Source: a virus. Taken from it: a stretch of 42,797 nt of DNA. Below the pieces are notes generated by a model that saw only the letters and a program-made list of their open reading frames with translations, was not told where the DNA came from and did no database searches. Location: IMG/VR virus record IMGVR_UViG_3300010375_000029, positions 1 through 42,797 of that record, one strand, 5' to 3'. The translations under genes and the position numbers were made by a program. Positions 40,649 through 42,797 of the stretch are shown in pieces. Each line of letters opens with the position of its first letter. The stretch's first letter is position 1.

Positions 40649-41799
40649 GCGTCCAGATCATCAAGTCCGCCCGCCCGGGCAAGCCGGTCACCTGGTACAT
40701 CTATGCCTTTCGTGGCGGGCCACTGGTGCGCAAGGTGACGCAGCCGCGCAAGCCGACGCTGACCAAGGCGGACCACGAAGCGATCGCGGCCGCGCTGGTC
40801 GACGACCGCGCGATCGACCAACGCACGTTCCGCTGGGTCGTCCGCAAGTGTTGCCCGGTCAATCCGGCCAAGGACGCGACCGAGGCCAGCCCCGAATGGC
40901 AGGCTCTGTCGGACAACACCAAGCGGGTATGGCGCCCACATGTCGACGCGATCGAGACGAAATGGGGCAAGTTCCCGCCGACGATCTGGGACGATCCGCG
41001 CATGATCGCGAAGGTCGTGGCGTGGCGCGACACGATGAAGCACACGCCGCGCACCGCCGATATCGCCGTCCAGGTGCTGGAGTTCCTGCTGACCTATGCG
41101 CGGCTTCATGCCGTCGTGAAGCTGAACGTCGCGCGTGAAGTGCCGAGGATATACACCGGTGCCGATCGCGCCGACATCATCTGGCTGGCCGAGGATATCG
41201 CCAGGTTCGAGCAGGTGGCGATGAAGGGCGCCCGCAACCGACAGGCGCTGGTCGACGGGCTCAAGCTGGCGGCGGTTACCGGATTGCGCCGCGAGGATCT
41301 CGTGACGCTGACATGGCAGCAGGTCGGCGAGTTCGCGATCGTCAAGAAGGCGCTCAAGATCAGCCGCCGCAAGCGCCGCCGCGTCGTCATCCCGCAAACG
41401 CCCCAGCTCGAGGCGGTGCTGGCCGAGCTGCGCACGCGGCCGAGAGGCGAGGGGGTCGATACCGTCCTGGTCACCAATCACGGCAAGCCATGGTCGGTCA
41501 GCGGGTTCGGCACCAGCTTCACCGCGATCAAGAAGGAGGCCGGGATCGTCCATGTCGACGAGGACGGCAACGCGAAGCCCAAGCACCTTCACGATGTGCG
41601 CGGCACCTTCTGCACGATGCTGCTGACCGAATGGGAACTGACCGACGAGGAAGCGGCCGACATCATGGGCTGGTCACCGACCCGCGTCGCGCAAATCCGC
41701 AAGGTCTATGTTGACCACAAGCGCGTCGTTGTGGCACTTGGCGAGCGCATCGCTGCAAAACAGATTGCAAAACAATCTCGCAGCGGTCACCAAAACTGA
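40645..41799 (+). CDS. int: tyrosine recombinase integrase
   Basis: The 384-residue integrase has an N-terminal arm/core-binding part (about 1-170) and a catalytic domain. The visible catalytic residues are Arg in TGLRREDLV (about 214), the His-x-x-Arg of LHDVRGTF (about 315) and Tyr in RKVYVDHK (about 354). The start is GTG, overlapping the previous stop (GTGA). It ends 17 bp before the tRNA. It is the last gene of the rightward operon and would move the phage in and out of tRNA-Gly. Confidence 0.95.
   Translation: MSVQIIKSARPGKPVTWYIYAFRGGPLVRKVTQPRKPTLTKADHEAIAAALVDDRAIDQRTFRWVVRKCCPVNPAKDATEASPEWQALSDNTKRVWRPHVDAIETKWGKFPPTIWDDPRMIAKVVAWRDTMKHTPRTADIAVQVLEFLLTYARLHAVVKLNVAREVPRIYTGADRADIIWLAEDIARFEQVAMKGARNRQALVDGLKLAAVTGLRREDLVTLTWQQVGEFAIVKKALKISRRKRRRVVIPQTPQLEAVLAELRTRPRGEGVDTVLVTNHGKPWSVSGFGTSFTAIKKEAGIVHVDEDGNAKPKHLHDVRGTFCTMLLTEWELTDEEAADIMGWSPTRVAQIRKVYVDHKRVVVALGERIAAKQIAKQSRSGHQN
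41754..41773 (+). promoter_or_regulatory. two TGCAAAAC repeats beside attR (candidate integrase arm sites)
   Basis: TGCAAAAC lies at 41754-41761 and 41766-41773, inside the 3' end of int and 44-63 bp from the right core. The same octamer occurs twice beside attL. The second copy sits in a small palindrome (GATTGcaaaaCAATC). Confidence 0.5.
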
Positions 41800-41816
41800 C
41801 GTAAAATCAGTCGGTT

Positions 41817-41856
41817 GCGGGTATAGCACAATGGTAGTGCAGCAGCCTTCCAAGCT
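41817..41856 (+). repeat. attR core (5' part of tRNA-Gly)
   Basis: Identical over 40 bp to 191-230. It came from the phage attP and supplies nucleotides 1-40 of the tRNA; the sequence after 41856 is host DNA. Confidence 0.93.
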
Positions 41857-41890
41857 GAATACACGGGTTCGATTCCCGTTACCCGCTCCA
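41817..41890 (+). tRNA. tRNA-Gly (anticodon TCC)
   Basis: The 74-nt gene has acceptor arms GCGGGTA/TACCCGC, a D-arm, anticodon loop CTTCCAA with anticodon TCC, a T-arm with GGGTTCGATTCCC, a discriminator T and an encoded CCA. It is intact because the phage core restored its 5' half. The native promoter was left at the other end of the prophage, so transcription must start in phage DNA. Confidence 0.96.
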
Positions 41891-41966
41891 ACCTCCCCCG
41901 AGATTTGGCCACGCTAAATCGCGATCAGCGGCGGTTCGGCAGGCCTCGCGCAGCGAGGGCCGACGA

Positions 41967-42545
41967 CTACGCCTCCAGTCGCTGTACCAATTTCGCCCGG
42001 ATCGCCGGCCATTCGTCGTCCACGATCGAGAAGAACACCGAGTCCCGCCATGATCCGTCCGGCCGCGGCTGATGCTTGCGAAAGGTTCCCTCGAACGTCG
42101 CACCCAGCTTCTTCATCGCAGCCTGTGACCGGGTGTTGCGGATGTCGGTCTTGAGCTGGACACGGACCATCCCGCTGGCAAAGGCGTGGTCGAGCAGCAG
42201 CAATTTCGCCGCCGGGTTGATCTTCGTCCCCTGCGCCGCCGGCACATACCAGGTACCGCCGATCTCGATGCCATGCTGCGCGGTGCGGATATCGAGATAG
42301 CAACTCTGCCCGACGACATTGCCGGCGGGATCGATCACAACGTACGGGATCCAGCGGCCGGCATCGCGCTCGCCGAGCAGCCAGTCGAAATAGGCGTCGA
42401 AGCCCTGTGCGATGTTGAACGGCTGCAGCGTCCAGATCTCCGGGGTCGACCCGGCAGCAGCCAAGGATGCGCGGTGACGTTCCTCGGTCGGTTCGAGCGT
42501 GACGTGCGCGTTGGACAGGATTGTCGGGTTTGGTGTCGCGGTCAC
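41967..42545 (-). CDS. GNAT N-acetyltransferase (RimJ/RimL-like)
   Basis: This 192-residue host protein is of the RimJ/RimL-type GNAT fold: HVTLEPTEERHRASL, IGGTWYVPAAQGTKINPAAK (acetyl-CoA loop), LKTDIRNTRSQAAMKKLGA and RDSVFFSIVDDEWPAI. It transfers an acetyl group from acetyl-CoA to an amine; the substrate is unknown. The start is GTG at 42545, overlapping the upstream stop (GTGA), so it is co-transcribed with the ThDP enzyme. Confidence 0.9.
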   Translation of the reverse strand: MTATPNPTILSNAHVTLEPTEERHRASLAAAGSTPEIWTLQPFNIAQGFDAYFDWLLGERDAGRWIPYVVIDPAGNVVGQSCYLDIRTAQHGIEIGGTWYVPAAQGTKINPAAKLLLLDHAFASGMVRVQLKTDIRNTRSQAAMKKLGATFEGTFRKHQPRPDGSWRDSVFFSIVDDEWPAIRAKLVQRLEA

Positions 42546-42797
42546 GCCTGGCTCTTCTCCGCCGCCGCCCTGAGCCCGTCCAGCGTCGCGGTCGGGGTGA
42601 TCGCCTGGCTGTCGAGATGGCAATGCAGGATCGCCGGCTTGCCCGATGCTAGCGCGCGCTCGAAGGCGGGGGCGAATTCGGCTGTGGTCGTTACCGTCTC
42701 GCCATGGCCGCCATAGGCTCGGGCCAGCGCGGCGAAATCGGGATTGGTGAGGTTGGTTGCCGAGATGCGCCCGGGAAAGGTCTTTTCCTGGTGCATG
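42542..42797 (-). CDS. ThDP-dependent enzyme, C-terminal end (partial)
   Basis: The last 84 residues of a thiamine-diphosphate enzyme of the acetolactate synthase-like group are visible: HQEKTFPGRISATNLTNPDF, then ALARAYGGHGETVTT and a closing KPAILHCHLD-type strand. The gene continues beyond the right edge, and the first Met seen is internal. The substrate cannot be told from this end. Confidence 0.85.
   Translation of the reverse strand, partial: MHQEKTFPGRISATNLTNPDFAALARAYGGHGETVTTTAEFAPAFERALASGKPAILHCHLDSQAITPTATLDGLRAAAEKSQA

Larger units (their letters stand above)
191..41856. mobile_element. complete siphovirus prophage in tRNA-Gly, about 41.6 kb
   Basis: Perfect 40-bp direct repeats at 191-230 and 41817-41856 bound a gene set covering integration, repression, replication, packaging, HK97-type head, long non-contractile tail and lysis. 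A tyrosine integrase lies next to the right repeat. No essential morphogenesis gene is visibly broken; the only frame problem is an 11-G tract in a small gene at 34430-34617. Head and lysis genes are all on the minus strand, and the integrase operon and repressor are on the plus strand. The tail tip resembles the Rhodobacter GTA g12-g15 set, but the long tape measure, replication genes, integrase and lysis cassette mark this as a phage rather than a GTA. Confidence 0.97.

Noticed and set aside
41944-41958. Terminator after the GNAT gene (CCTCGC/GCGAGG hairpin)
   Set aside because: The stem is short and lacks a T-run on either strand, so I did not list it as a terminator.

Overview
The window holds one complete, apparently intact temperate siphovirus prophage of about 41.6 kb (direct-repeat cores at 191-230 and 41817-41856), inserted in a tRNA-Gly(TCC) gene and flanked by short stretches of host chromosome. 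The host is most likely a GC-rich alphaproteobacterium, probably a sphingomonad. This is inferred from base composition, from a tail tip resembling the Rhodobacter gene transfer agent (GTA), and from families common in sphingomonad phages (DUF2793, DUF6362-like, DUF6948-like). No 16S or other marker gene is present to confirm it.

Layout. Left flank and attL: 1-334. Two small proteins near the left end, both minus: 335-870. Lysis cassette, minus: 913-2358 (endolysin, holin, i-spanin, o-spanin, with overlapping reading frames), plus a membrane-anchored coiled-coil protein up to 2852. A lower-GC accessory cassette at 3002-4724 carries an O-acyltransferase and a tail-tip protein. The tail module runs from 4728 to 15426: DUF2793 fibre, GTA g15/g14/g13/g12-like tail tip, tape measure, chaperones joined by a -1 frameshift, tail tube and tail terminator. 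Head and packaging genes follow to 23676: connectors, HK97-fold capsid, protease, portal and terminase. An HNH nuclease and a DUF6362-like gene lie at 23735-24777. A repeat-rich gap at 24778-24994 looks like an origin or control region. The early leftward operon, 24995-36678, encodes a primase-helicase, a DndC/PAPS-reductase-like protein, a helicase-methyltransferase fusion, a Rieske-motif protein, a cupin-like protein, several small proteins and a Cro-like regulator.

The switch lies at 36679-37526. An S24-type repressor (plus strand) sits between two promoter regions, each bearing copies of a GTTCGTAAYTTACG palindrome, an arrangement like the lambda immunity region. The rightward operon, 37527-41799, has small proteins, a Gly-Asp/Tyr repeat protein, a DUF4326-like protein and, last, the tyrosine integrase, which ends 17 bp before the reconstituted tRNA. 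Right flank: tRNA-Gly, then a GNAT acetyltransferase and the C-terminus of a ThDP-dependent enzyme, both minus.

The genes form a full life cycle: repressor/Cro switch, integrase, replication, DNA-modification or defence-related functions, HK97-type packaging and capsid, long non-contractile tail, and four-part lysis. The points most worth a second look are: the metal-cofactor gene set around the methyltransferase (28612-33959); an 11-G tract that puts a small gene out of frame; the clear A_AAA_AAC frameshift site; the AACCCTTCC repeats; and an integration geometry that replaces the 5' half and the promoter of the tRNA.
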